Shown one piece after another: positions 47,701-56,022 of a stretch of 64,000 nt of DNA. The notes below the pieces were generated by a model that saw only the letters and a program-made list of their open reading frames with translations, was not told where the DNA came from and ran no database searches. Both the position numbers and the translations under genes were made by a program. The first letter of the stretch is position 1, and every line of letters starts with the position of its first letter. Source of the DNA: JAAYDI01 sp052034005. Lineage in GTDB: Bacteria; Planctomycetota; Planctomycetia; Pirellulales; Pirellulaceae. The stretch covers positions 1 to 64,000 of the forward strand of contig JBPOJB010000049.1 in the NCBI GenBank assembly GCA_052034005.1. Direction: 5' to 3'.

Positions 47701-48512
47701 ATCTCCACCTCCAGCGACCCGTCGCGATACTCGCCGTCCAATTCGGCATGCACGAAGAAGTCGCGGATATGCTGGTCCGGGGGAGACCACAGGAACACAT
47801 TGCGGTAGATGCCGCTCAGGCGCCAGTAATCCTGGTCCTCCAGGTAGCTGCCGTCCGAATAGCGGTACACTTCCACCGCGATCGTGTTCTGGCCCGTCTG
47901 GATATGCTTGGTGATGTTGAATGTCGCCGGGGTACGGCTGCCCTCGCTGTAACCGATCTCCTGACCATTGACCCACACGTAGAACGCGGAATCCACGCCG
48001 TCGAACTGCACCATCACCTGGCGTCCCGACCACTGTTCCGGCAACTGGAACATGCGGCGATAGCTCCCGACCGGGTTGCGCTGGGTATAGGTCGTGTAGT
48101 ATCTCGGCGGTTCGCTGGTCACACGCGGCGGGTCCGCCTTGAACGGATAGGGGATGTTCGAGTAAAGCGGGACACCATAGCCCTGCAGTTGCCAGTTCCC
48201 GGGTACGGCCACCTCGTCCCAGGCCGCCACGTCGAACTCGGTGCGATAGAAGTCCACGGGGCGATGATCGGGGTCGGGCGCCCAGTGGAACTTCCAGGGT
48301 CCGTTGAGCGAGCAGAACCATGGATTCTCGGTCGGCCGGCCCGCCAGCGCGGCCTGCTCCGTCGGGTACATGAGCGATGCGGCACAGGGCGCCTCGCGGT
48401 TGCGCTCGAACACATGCTCGTTCTCCCAGTCCGGCTGTGGTTGGGCCAGGGCCGACCATGTGATGGACCAGACGGACAGGAACAGGCAGGGGAGCAGCAG
48501 TATGTGTCGCAT
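44769..48512 (-). CDS. lacZ: Secreted GH2 beta-galactosidase with inserted LamG-like domain
   Basis: A 1247-residue exported beta-galactosidase of the LacZ type. The signal peptide ends at about residue 24 (SALAQ). Jelly-roll and Ig-like domains (about 50-330) precede a TIM barrel with acid/base E488 in IIWSLGNEAG and nucleophile E551 in LILCEYAHAMG. A concanavalin/LamG-like domain of about 160 residues (about 620-785; LTLEAVVQGF, VNIGRNSEV, AARIYSRALTPAEV) is inserted before the final Ig-like and Bgal small-chain domains (about 800-1247). Both catalytic glutamates are intact, so activity is likely. The ATG at 48512 fits the signal peptide; a longer frame starts 31 codons earlier. Confidence 0.94.
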   Translation of the reverse strand: MRHILLLPCLFLSVWSITWSALAQPQPDWENEHVFERNREAPCAASLMYPTEQAALAGRPTENPWFCSLNGPWKFHWAPDPDHRPVDFYRTEFDVAAWDEVAVPGNWQLQGYGVPLYSNIPYPFKADPPRVTSEPPRYYTTYTQRNPVGSYRRMFQLPEQWSGRQVMVQFDGVDSAFYVWVNGQEIGYSEGSRTPATFNITKHIQTGQNTIAVEVYRYSDGSYLEDQDYWRLSGIYRNVFLWSPPDQHIRDFFVHAELDGEYRDGSLEVEMDLQNFAKAAATCAVHLRLLDPQQQVVAEASQPVSLKAARLTQIRTHRIKLANPAKWTAETPQLYTLILALRNQQGETLEARSHRIGFRKVEIRGGQLLVNGQPIYLKGVNRHEHDPVTGHVISVESMIRDIRLMKQLNINAVRACHYPDDPAWYALCDTLGLYVVDEANIESHGMGYGAESLAKAPSWKEAHLDRVRRMVERDKNHPSIIIWSLGNEAGNGENFQACYDWIKQRDPSRPVQYERAQLEANTDIYCPMYASIEHIVAYASTPQQRPLILCEYAHAMGNSVGNLQDYWDAIESHAQLQGGFIWDWLDQGLQAQVPTGHETADLARPGRRATVLGKLADGGVLGPVTLSDDQGLNLDGPLTLEAVVQGFQHSTYCPLISKGDHQYLLRFNNQGIDFVIFQDQWVGLRVEFAEAGLTDDWNRITAVYDGRALIAYVNGREVGRRAVQGPITTSTFPVNIGRNSEVPQRVCCLSIGAARIYSRALTPAEVADPQSRGRDGLQLDLDLAHVKPDQIPLGRGATYFAYGGDFGDQPNDENFCCNGLLAPDCTLHPHAYEVQKVYQSIKVEPVDLTVGTVRVHNKYFFTNLSQFQASWVVRRDGREVGSGQLGRLDVAPRTKREITIPLAELQDALNLPGEYLVTVSFTLPEETAWAERGHRVAWDQLPLPGPVSPAAPPATSQQGGLTLRESDEQYIVDSAAARVVINRHTGALESYRWQGRELLAAPLEPNFWKVPNDNQYRSQYLNAVQPWRNAARNRQVQRVVAEQAGGQVRVVAEMVLPVGQSAYHVTYTVRADSHIEVTCRYQPGESDIPLLPKFGMTTALPGADQLITWYGRGPQETYWDRKTGGEIAIHRLAVEEFIHPYIRAQDNANRTDVRWFTVTDRDGHGVRVTCGGTPLCFAVWPYTLQDLEQATHDYQLPRRDSLVLNIDHLLHGVGGDNSWGALTHPQYTLPGNQPYEYTFTLAPADGA

Positions 48513-48974
48513 GGGAGATCGTCTTTCATGCCGGAGACAGGAGGATAGTCGCGACATCACGCGCGGTCCGGCGCGCACGCCGCCTCGGCCCGCTCCAAGC
48601 GGCAACGTTCGCGGATCGCGTGTGGCGCCCTGGACTGCCCGGCATTATATCAATGGTGAACCAGCCGGTTCAGCACGCGGCGCGCGATAAACTGGCGGAG
48701 CTGGGCCCGATTTGCCGCCTGCGGTCGTTGGGCAGTCGGGCGGCCCGATCCGGGCCGCGCGAGCAGGCGGCCGGCGCGAAGGTAAGATGTTGCTCCACGA
48801 CCATTTGCGCGCCGGGCACGCGATCGATCGCCACGCGCCTCAGCGGCGGCCGCCCGCCCCGTGCCCGCGCGCCGCCCGGTTTTTTGCTCATCGGCCGCCT
48901 TGAGTCCTGCCGATCTCGGAAGAGTGGGTCTGCAACTATTGTGACGGTTATACCAGATGGCAGGTCATTCAATC
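48513..48974. other. Divergent intergenic region between lacZ and lpoB-like genes
   Basis: A gap of 462 bp with no credible gene. It holds a promoter for lacZ (listed separately) and very GC-rich sequence. A C/G-rich segment followed by six T at 48880-48885 looks like a terminator on the plus strand, but I find only a 6-bp stem with a long loop, so I do not call it. Confidence 0.55.
48644..48652 (-). promoter_or_regulatory. Extended -10 promoter for the beta-galactosidase gene
   Basis: On the minus strand this reads TGATATAAT, a perfect -10 with the TGn extension, about 132 bp before the lacZ start. The hexamer 17 bp upstream (TGAACC) matches the -35 consensus poorly, as is normal for extended -10 promoters. 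Confidence 0.5.
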
Positions 48975-49667
48975 ATGGATCGACGGGCGTTTCTCTCGTT
49001 GTTGAGCGGTCTGGCCGGCACGACCTGTCTGGGTCTGTTGGCCGGTTGCCGTGGGCATCAGTACGGGCACGTGATCGAGGGCAATCAACCTGATCTGGTG
49101 GGCAGCCACGCGGCGGGCGCCGAGGTGTTCAACCCGCTGATCGACGAAGCGATGGCCAAGCTGCTGAGCAGCCAGAGCATGATGGTCCAGGAGGTGGCGT
49201 ATCAGGGCGTCGAGGAGTTGCCCGCGCCCAGATCGATCTGTTTCGTGGGGGTCGAGAACAAGAGCATCGAGGAGCTGGGCGACTTCAAAGACCAGATCTA
49301 CCAGCAGATCGATACGATCCTGGTGCAATCCCAGGCCTTTCAACCGATTAGCCGGCGCGTCATGGATGCGGCCCTCCGCGAGACCCGTCTGCGGCCCGAC
49401 GCCCTGCTGATCCCCGAGAACATGCGGTTGTTTGCCGCCGTGCTGGAACGGCAAGGTCAGCCGCTGCACTATCTGCTCTATGCCACGATCACGTCCGGCA
49501 CGACCGAGCGCAACTCGTCTCAACAGCGCGACTATGTGTTGACCTTGGAGATGGTCAACGTGCAGACCGGCTCCTACGAGAAGCAGTCGGCCGCGATCAG
49601 CAAAGGCTACCACAAGACACGTGCCGGCAAGTTTTTCCACTACAATCCGCTCAAGAGCGCAAGCTGA
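48975..49667 (+). CDS. LpoB-like penicillin-binding-protein activator lipoprotein
   Basis: A 230-residue lipoprotein with a twin-arginine N-terminus (DRRAFLSLLSGLAG) and lipobox LLAGC (C25). The mature part looks like LpoB: ICFVGVENKSIEELGDF, the DTILVQSQAFQPISRR segment and LYATITSGTTERNSSQQRDY. In E. coli LpoB is an outer-membrane lipoprotein that activates PBP1b. A COG3014-like gene follows 25 bp downstream, the same pairing seen in Vibrio and Shewanella. The start at 48975 is chosen over 48957 because it places the arginines at the N-terminus. Confidence 0.8.
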   Translation: MDRRAFLSLLSGLAGTTCLGLLAGCRGHQYGHVIEGNQPDLVGSHAAGAEVFNPLIDEAMAKLLSSQSMMVQEVAYQGVEELPAPRSICFVGVENKSIEELGDFKDQIYQQIDTILVQSQAFQPISRRVMDAALRETRLRPDALLIPENMRLFAAVLERQGQPLHYLLYATITSGTTERNSSQQRDYVLTLEMVNVQTGSYEKQSAAISKGYHKTRAGKFFHYNPLKSAS

Positions 49668-49692
49668 GCGGCGAGCGTAACAAGTGCTGGTC

Positions 49693-51039
49693 ATGAGACG
49701 CGTCGATCGCCGGTCACGAAAGGTGGGCGTAGGGCTCTGCTGGCTGTGCATCCTGGCCACGGCCGGCTGTTCGACCTATGCCACGCGCATCCGGCCGGCC
49801 CACGAGCAGTTCTATGCGGGCCAATTGGAGGCGGCCGCCGAGACGCTCTCCGCATACAGGGACCGGCATGCCGGCGACGCGGATGCGGCCGCCCTGGACC
49901 TGGCCCTGGTCCGGCTCCTGAGCGGGCAGCCGGCCGAGGCGGAGGCGATCCTCCGGGAAGTCCGCGATCATCTCGATGCGTTCGAGCAGGCGGACGCCGT
50001 GGAGTCGGGATGGAGCCTGCTGACGGACGACCAGCGTCTGGCCTACGCCGGGGCCAACTACGAACGGGTCCTGACACGCGTCTTCCTGGCCTTGTCCAAT
50101 CTGCTGCACGACGGCGGGGATGCCGAAGCATACAGCCTGCAGATCAATGCGAAGCAGGAAGAGCTGCTGAGAAACGCTGCGGACGAGGACCGGGAGAAGG
50201 CGGCCTTGGCCTATGCCTCGTTGGCCATCGCACCCTACCTGCGCGGCGTGATCCGGGAAGCGACGTTCTCCAATTACGATGACGCCTCGCGCGCGTACCA
50301 CCAGGTGGTCAGCTGGCAACCCGGGTTCCAGGCGGCCCACGCGGACCTGCAACGGGCCCGCAACGGCGTGCACAGTCAGCCGGGACACGGCGTGCTGTAC
50401 GTCTTTGCGCTGGTCAATCGCGGGCCGGTCAAATACGAGTCGCTGGAGATCCCCACCACCGCCGCCATGCTGGTCGCGGACCGCATCCTGTCGGCGGCAG
50501 GCAAGTATGACGTGACCCCCACCCTGGCGCCGATCAAGGTGCCCCGCGTCTTCATTCCGCCGCGCGAAGTGGATGCGGTCACGGTGGTCGTCGACAACCA
50601 GGCGCTGGGGCGCACGGAGACGATCTGCGACGTGGCCGATCTGGCGCTGCGGCAGGAAGAGGTCGAGTTGCCGAAAGCGATCGCCCGCGCGGTCATACGC
50701 CGCAGCGTGAAGAAAGCTGCTGTCTACGCCACCAAGGATGTTGTGGACGCCGGCGCGCCGTGGGCCGATCTGGCGCTGAGCGCCGCGGGAGTCCTCTGGG
50801 AAGGAACGGAGGCCGCGGATACGCGATGCTGGGGATTGCTCCCGCGCGAAATCCAAGTGGTCCGCGTCGAGTTGCCGGCGGACCGGCACCAGGTCCAACT
50901 CCACCCACTGCTGACGACCCGCGCGTCCGTGGCCGGGCCCGCCGTCTCGGTCGATATCGTCGACGGTTGCAACACGTACCTCCTGGCCTGCTTCCCCGGC
51001 CCCCGCGCCGTCGGCCAGGTTGTCCAACGGACGCCGTAG
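49693..51039 (+). CDS. COG3014-like lipoprotein, partner of LpoB
   Basis: A 448-residue lipoprotein with a basic N-terminus and lipobox ending in TAGC (C26). The N-terminal half is helical and TPR-like (about 35-220). The C-terminal half contains VLYVFALVNRGPVKYESLEIPT and a FIPPREVDAVTVVVD segment, then a helix-rich region with VIRRSVKKAAVY. The pattern matches COG3014 proteins encoded beside LpoB. It may therefore act in cell-envelope assembly, but no biochemical role is known. I used ATG 49693; a GTG three codons earlier is possible. Confidence 0.7.
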   Translation: MRRVDRRSRKVGVGLCWLCILATAGCSTYATRIRPAHEQFYAGQLEAAAETLSAYRDRHAGDADAAALDLALVRLLSGQPAEAEAILREVRDHLDAFEQADAVESGWSLLTDDQRLAYAGANYERVLTRVFLALSNLLHDGGDAEAYSLQINAKQEELLRNAADEDREKAALAYASLAIAPYLRGVIREATFSNYDDASRAYHQVVSWQPGFQAAHADLQRARNGVHSQPGHGVLYVFALVNRGPVKYESLEIPTTAAMLVADRILSAAGKYDVTPTLAPIKVPRVFIPPREVDAVTVVVDNQALGRTETICDVADLALRQEEVELPKAIARAVIRRSVKKAAVYATKDVVDAGAPWADLALSAAGVLWEGTEAADTRCWGLLPREIQVVRVELPADRHQVQLHPLLTTRASVAGPAVSVDIVDGCNTYLLACFPGPRAVGQVVQRTP

Positions 51040-51107
51040 CGGCGGACCTGAGCCGCTGTGCGGGCAAGCGCCGCGCGGGCGGGGGCTTTCTCATCCCCGG
51101 GCGCGCA

Positions 51108-53270
51108 TCATTCCGCCAGCCTCCGGCCCAGGAGCGTGCAGCGCAACTGCGTGTCCTGGCGGGCGATCGCCATGCGCAAGGCGCGCTTGGAGCCGACGAT
51201 GATGACCAGCCGCTTGCCGCGCGTGACCGCCGTGTAGAGCAAGTTGCGCTGGAGCATCATGTAGTGCTGCGTGTGCAGCGGGATGACGACGCACGGATAC
51301 TCGGAACCCTGGCTCTTGTGGATGGACAGCACGTAGGCCAGGCTTAGCTCGTCCAGGTCCGTAAAACCGTACGTCACCGAGGTGCCGTCGAAGCTGACCG
51401 TCAGCTCCTGATCGATGCGATTGACCTTGGTGATGATCCCCAGATCGCCGTTGAACACGTCCCGGCTGTAGTTGTTCACGGTCTGGATCACCCGGTCGCC
51501 TAGCCGGAAACTCCAGCCGAAGCGCTCGACCTCCGGCTTGGCTTCGGGCGGATTGAGCACTTCCTGCAGCACCTGGTTCAGGTGCCGAGCGCCCAGCTGG
51601 GAACGGTTCATGGGCGTCAGCACCTGGATGTCCGCCAGCGGGTCCAGCGCGAATCGGTCGGGGATCCGTTGGTGGACCATGCGGACGATCGTGCGCTCGA
51701 TGGCGTCCGGTTCGTCCGCCTCCACGAAGTAGAAGTCCTGCAGTTCGGTGGAGCGCGCAAGCGGAGGGAGTTGTCCGGCGTTGATGTCGTATGCCGCTGT
51801 CACGATCCGGCTCTGGGCGGCCTGGCGGAAGACTTCGGTCAACCGGGCGACCGGCACGACGCGCGACGCGATCAGATCGGCCAGCACGCTGCCCGGGCCG
51901 ACCGAAGGCAGCTGGTCGGCATCGCCCACCAGCACGACGCAGGCGCCGTCCGGCACGGCGCGCAGGAACTGGAACGCCAGGAACAGGTCGACCATCGACA
52001 TCTCGTCGAGCACGAACAGGTCGCCCTTGAGCGGTTGCCGCTGGTTGCGCTGGAAGTCGTTGGTGGCGGGGTCGAACTCGAGCAGCCGGTGGATCGTCTT
52101 CGCCGTGCGCCCGGTCGTCTCCGCCAGGCGCTTGGCGGCCCGCCCGGTCGGAGCTGCGAGCACGCACTGCAGCTTCTTGGCCGCGAAGATCTCGAGGATG
52201 CTTCGGACCAGTGTCGTCTTGCCGACCCCCGGGCCGCCCGTGATGACCACGACCGGATGCTGGCAGACGAGCCGGACTGCTTCGCGCTGGCCCGCGGCCA
52301 GCTGGATATCCAGCCGCTGCTGGACCCACGCGAGCGCCCGCGGGAGGTCGATCGTGCCCAGCGGATGGGCGGCTTGGCGCGCCAGGCGGTGGACATGCCG
52401 GGCCAACCCGGTCTCGGCCCGGTGAAGCTCGGCCAGGAAGAGCCAGTCCCCGTCCTCCACCGGCTCGCGGACCAGCGTGCCGGCCGCCAGTTCCGCCGCG
52501 ACCGCGTCCTGGATCAACGCCCGCTCGATGCCGACCAGCTGCTCTGTCTTCTCGAGAACGCCTTGTTCGGGGAATCCGCAATGCCCCTCGCGACTCAACT
52601 GCTGCAACGCGTACCGGACGGCCGCCCGCGCCCGCGCGGGCGACTGGGGCGCGATGCCCAGGCGGCCGGCCAGTTGATCGGCCGTCTTGAACCCGATGCC
52701 GCGGACGTCGTCGGCCAGTCGATAAGGGTTGGCGCGGATCTGCGCGATGGCGTCCCGGCCGTATGTCTTGTGGATGCGCACCGCCCGGCTCCCGGACCCG
52801 ATCCCCAACTCGTGCAGGAACAGCATGATCTGGCGGATTTCCTTCTGGTGCTGCCAGCTCTCGCGGATCCGCGCGAGCCGGCGCTGGCCGATGCCGCGGA
52901 TGTGCAGCAGCGCGTCGGGGCTGCGATCGAGGATCTCCAGTGCCCGCTCCTTGTAAATGCCGACGATCTTCGAGGCCAGGTGCGGGCCGATCCCACGCAC
53001 CGCACCCGAGCCCAAGTAGCGCTCGATCCCTTCGGCCGACGACGGGTGAGAGGCCTGCAGCTGGTCGGCTTTGAACTGCGGACCGTGCTCGCGGTCCACC
53101 ACCCACTGCCCCGACGCCTCCACGTACTCGCCCGCCGTGATCATGCTGATCGTGCCGACGACGGTAACCAGCTCACGGCGCTCCGGGGCGTTGACTCTCA
53201 GGACCGCGAACCCGTTGTCCGGGTTGAAATACGTCACGCGCTCCACGGTCCCACGGAGAGTCTCTGGCAT
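51108..53270 (-). CDS. recD2: RecD2-type ATP-dependent DNA helicase
   Basis: A 720-residue SF1B helicase of the RecD2 family, which functions without RecBC in DNA repair. An OB/SH3-like N-terminus and helix-hairpin-helix motifs (RGIGPHLASKIVG at 92-104, RGIGQRRLARI at 125-135, RGIGFKTADQL at 190-200) precede Walker A GGPGVGKT (345-352), VLDEMSMVD (motif II), VGDADQLPSVG (motif III), the FRQ motif, and a late SIHKSQGSEYP and YTAVTRGKR (motifs V/VI). It starts 5 bp after the stop of an unknown membrane protein gene. Confidence 0.95.
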   Translation of the reverse strand: MPETLRGTVERVTYFNPDNGFAVLRVNAPERRELVTVVGTISMITAGEYVEASGQWVVDREHGPQFKADQLQASHPSSAEGIERYLGSGAVRGIGPHLASKIVGIYKERALEILDRSPDALLHIRGIGQRRLARIRESWQHQKEIRQIMLFLHELGIGSGSRAVRIHKTYGRDAIAQIRANPYRLADDVRGIGFKTADQLAGRLGIAPQSPARARAAVRYALQQLSREGHCGFPEQGVLEKTEQLVGIERALIQDAVAAELAAGTLVREPVEDGDWLFLAELHRAETGLARHVHRLARQAAHPLGTIDLPRALAWVQQRLDIQLAAGQREAVRLVCQHPVVVITGGPGVGKTTLVRSILEIFAAKKLQCVLAAPTGRAAKRLAETTGRTAKTIHRLLEFDPATNDFQRNQRQPLKGDLFVLDEMSMVDLFLAFQFLRAVPDGACVVLVGDADQLPSVGPGSVLADLIASRVVPVARLTEVFRQAAQSRIVTAAYDINAGQLPPLARSTELQDFYFVEADEPDAIERTIVRMVHQRIPDRFALDPLADIQVLTPMNRSQLGARHLNQVLQEVLNPPEAKPEVERFGWSFRLGDRVIQTVNNYSRDVFNGDLGIITKVNRIDQELTVSFDGTSVTYGFTDLDELSLAYVLSIHKSQGSEYPCVVIPLHTQHYMMLQRNLLYTAVTRGKRLVIIVGSKRALRMAIARQDTQLRCTLLGRRLAE

Positions 53271-53275
53271 CGCTG

Positions 53276-54184
53276 TTACAGTGCGTCCGAATGGCCTTTC
53301 GAACGGTCGATGGCGTCCGGCGCCGACTCGTCGGCTCGTGCGCCCGACGGCCCGTCCCGCATCTTCCGCTCCAGCTCGATCTCGCCCGGACGCCGGAAGT
53401 CCAGCAGCTTATCGAGCGCGCGGCCCAGTCCCAGCGAGGCGGCCGGGACGTTCTTGAACGTCTTCTGACCGGTCCGAGTCCGGTGCTTGATGTCCGCCGC
53501 GCCGAGGATCAGCAGTTCCAGCAGATCCTTCGTCTCGCGAGTCAGCCCGCGGGCAAAGATGGGCTCGCGCGACGTGCTCTGCATGCACCGATGCTCGTAT
53601 ACGTACGATTCGTCGATCTCGACCCGGTTGAACAACCATGCCCAGATGACCTCGGCCGCAATGATCACCGCGAACAGGTAGGCCACCACCACGTAGAAGC
53701 CGGGCGACACGGTCGGCGCCAAACGCTGGATGTGCTGGGCCACGACGCGCGGCGGATTGAAATGCCACTGCACGTTGGCAATGTACGCCAGGCTGAACAC
53801 CGCCACAATGCACACCAACAGGACGCCGGCCTTGATGATGTCGAAGTTGTAGATCACCGTCAGAAAGCACACGGCCAGCAGAATGAACCAGACCAGGAGC
53901 GGCCACCCTTGCGTGAACACCTGGCTCTTGGTCACGAAGAACAGAATCACGCTGCCCCAGACCATCGGGTGCAGATAGACCGAGTCCCCGTACCAGACGA
54001 ACCTGACGCTGTACACCCGGTCCTCGTCCCGCACCACGCGGCCGATCAGGTACGAAATCCAATGCTCGTAAAGGTATCGCGACAGCGCGATAAAAGGCCA
54101 GGCCAAGATCTTGAACGGCATCAGCCAGAGAGGGGTCTCGGAATGTGTCGAGCTGGAGCCTGCCTCGTTCTTCGATTGGTTCAT
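53276..54184 (-). CDS. Four-helix membrane protein with PH-like cytosolic tail
   Basis: A 302-residue protein of unknown function. Four membrane helices are predicted at about 74-88, 95-111, 117-136 and 162-184. The C-terminal cytosolic region includes RVEIDESYVYEHR, which resembles bacterial PH-like (bPH2) domains, then a charged tail. The N-terminal ~25 residues are polar. GAGGG lies 8 nt before the ATG at 54184; the upstream extension of the frame is low-complexity. It is co-directional with recD2 5 bp downstream, so the two are probably one operon. Confidence 0.7.
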   Translation of the reverse strand: MNQSKNEAGSSSTHSETPLWLMPFKILAWPFIALSRYLYEHWISYLIGRVVRDEDRVYSVRFVWYGDSVYLHPMVWGSVILFFVTKSQVFTQGWPLLVWFILLAVCFLTVIYNFDIIKAGVLLVCIVAVFSLAYIANVQWHFNPPRVVAQHIQRLAPTVSPGFYVVVAYLFAVIIAAEVIWAWLFNRVEIDESYVYEHRCMQSTSREPIFARGLTRETKDLLELLILGAADIKHRTRTGQKTFKNVPAASLGLGRALDKLLDFRRPGEIELERKMRDGPSGARADESAPDAIDRSKGHSDAL

Positions 54185-54309
54185 CGTGTTACCCTCGCAC
54201 GTGCATGTGGCGACCCGCATTCGGCAGAAAGCCGCTGTCGAAGATCGGGCTACCGGAATCGTCGTCCTGGGCGTCGCACAAGCCAGCGTCATCGAGTTGG
54301 CCGAGCCTC

Positions 54310-54339
54310 ACTATATCACGATCCATTGCTCGCTGTGAA
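54310..54339 (-). promoter_or_regulatory. Sigma70-type promoter for the membrane protein-recD2 operon
   Basis: On the minus strand: TTCACA (54334-54339), an 18-bp spacer, and TATAGT (54310-54315). Both hexamers match the consensus at 5 of 6 positions. The start codon is 126 bp downstream. Confidence 0.6.
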
Positions 54340-54523
54340 GTTGCCTATTCCTCTTCGTCTTCCCCGGCGGCACGCTGCGAATGCCCTACCCGCTCGTGAA
54401 AACGGCGACCGGATCGGCTGCCTGCCTACTCCTTCCTCCCCTGCTTCCGCTATACTCGGCCAATGACGGACACGGTCCCATCCAGCAATCGTCCGATCCC
54501 CAGACAACTGACGAGGCGGTTTC

Positions 54524-55723
54524 ATGCGTGTGGCGTATCTCGATTGTGCCAGCGGCATCAGTGGCGACATGACGCTCGGCGCGCTGGTGGACCTGGGCAT
54601 TCCATTGGCAGCCATCGCGCGTGGAATCGACTCGCTGGGGTTGCCCAACTGTCGGCTCCACGCCTCGGAAGTCAAGAAGCACGGGTTTCGCGCCACGCAC
54701 ATCGAGGTGCTGCACGAGCCGGAGCACGCGCATCGCCATTTGCACCAGATCACGGACATGATCGAGCGCAGCCAGTTGTCATCGGCCCAGCAGCAGTTGG
54801 CGCGGCGGATCTTCACGCGGCTCGCCGAGGCCGAGGCGAAGGTGCACGGAACGACGGTGGAGAAAGTGCATTTCCATGAAGTGGGCGCCATCGATTCGAT
54901 CGCCGATATCGTGGGCACGGCGATCGGGTGGGAGATGCTGGGCGTCGATCGCGTGGTCTGTTCGCCGGTCCCGACGGGACAGGGCACAGTCCAGATCGCC
55001 CATGGCCGCGTGAGCATTCCCGCGCCGGCCACGGCGGAACTGCTCCGGGGTATTCCGCTGGCCGAGTCTCAGGTGTCGGCCGAATTGACCACCCCCACGG
55101 GCGCGGCCATCGTGGCCACGTTGGCCGACCAGTTCGGCCCGCTGCCCTCCATGCGGATCACGGCGGTCGGCTACGGCGCGGGCTCGCGCGATCTGGATGA
55201 GCAGCCGAACCTGCTGCGGCTGCTCCTCGGTGAGTGTGACGAAGCGGTCGGCAGTGCGCCCTGGCAGGAGGATCAGGTCTGGGTCCTCGAGACGAACCTG
55301 GACGACGTGCCCGGCGAGTGGATCGCCTATTGCGCGGCGTGTCTACAGGACGCCGGCGCCTTGGATGTGTATTTGACCCCCATTCAAATGAAGAAGAACC
55401 GTCCGGCAGTGACGCTCAGCGTGTTGTGCCGTGCCGCGGACGTCGGACCGATCGAGCGGATCATCTTCGCCGAGACCGGGTCGTTGGGGATCCGTCGCTG
55501 GCCGGCGCAACGACATACGCTGCCGCGTAGCCCGCACGACGTCGAGACGCCGTGGGGGCGCGTCACCGGCAAGCTGGCGGACCTGGGTGACGGGACCGCG
55601 AGCTTCACACCGGAATACGAGTCCTGTCGACAACTGGCCGCTGCCACCGGTCAGCCATTGCGGGCCATCTATCGCGCGGCGCAACAGGCCTTCGTACGTT
55701 CGCGATCCTCCGAAATCGAGTAG
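54524..55723 (+). CDS. larC: LarC nickel-insertion protein
   Basis: A 399-residue single-ORF LarC, a CTP-dependent cyclometallase that inserts nickel in the nickel-pincer nucleotide cofactor pathway. The N-terminal AYLDCASGISGDMTLGALVDLG, the central HFHEVGAIDSIADIVG, and the C-terminal VLETNLDDVPGEWIAYC and PIQMKKNRPAV motifs are present. It is a complete fusion of the parts that L. plantarum makes through a programmed frameshift. No larA, larB or larE genes are in the window. A weak -10 (TATACT, 54451-54456) lies 73 bp upstream. Confidence 0.93.
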   Translation: MRVAYLDCASGISGDMTLGALVDLGIPLAAIARGIDSLGLPNCRLHASEVKKHGFRATHIEVLHEPEHAHRHLHQITDMIERSQLSSAQQQLARRIFTRLAEAEAKVHGTTVEKVHFHEVGAIDSIADIVGTAIGWEMLGVDRVVCSPVPTGQGTVQIAHGRVSIPAPATAELLRGIPLAESQVSAELTTPTGAAIVATLADQFGPLPSMRITAVGYGAGSRDLDEQPNLLRLLLGECDEAVGSAPWQEDQVWVLETNLDDVPGEWIAYCAACLQDAGALDVYLTPIQMKKNRPAVTLSVLCRAADVGPIERIIFAETGSLGIRRWPAQRHTLPRSPHDVETPWGRVTGKLADLGDGTASFTPEYESCRQLAAATGQPLRAIYRAAQQAFVRSRSSEIE

Positions 55724-56022
55724 GCGGCGCGTCGCGCGCGTCTTGTGGGTCGCGTCTGTTGAGCGTCGACGGCAGTCCGCGGCCCCCGGTCGTGCATCGG
55801 GCCAGCCGGGCGCCGCCTGACGGCACGGTCCGCTTGGCGCGGATATGCGAGTTGTACGTGATGTGACGGTCGGTGACACTAGGCGGCTTATTTCCGCGCC
55901 GATGCACCGGGGGCCGGCTGCGCCGCAAATTCTCCTGAATCGCCCCAACTTGCCGCGTCGATCTTGATATCAACTACCCGCGCGGGAAATCATGGTACGA
56001 CAGGTGGACAGGTCAGCACGCC
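55724..56022. other. Gene-free spacer before the SpoIIE-like gene
   Basis: A 299-bp spacer with no credible gene. It contains a distant imperfect inverted repeat (around 55783-55800 and 55899-55913) and a perfect 10-bp palindrome TTGATATCAA at 55964-55973, about 50 bp before the start codon, which might be an operator. Neither is strong. Confidence 0.4.

Noticed and set aside
47082..48548. 488-codon plus-strand open frame over lacZ
   Set aside because: Antisense to LacZ and composed of shadow-frame residues.
48880..48885. T-run as a terminator on the plus strand
   Set aside because: Only a 6-bp stem with a long loop precedes it and no gene ends just upstream.
48620..49093. 157-codon plus-strand open frame before the LpoB-like gene
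   Set aside because: Its tail runs out of frame through the LpoB-like start, and the protein is Arg/Ser/Gly-rich low-complexity.
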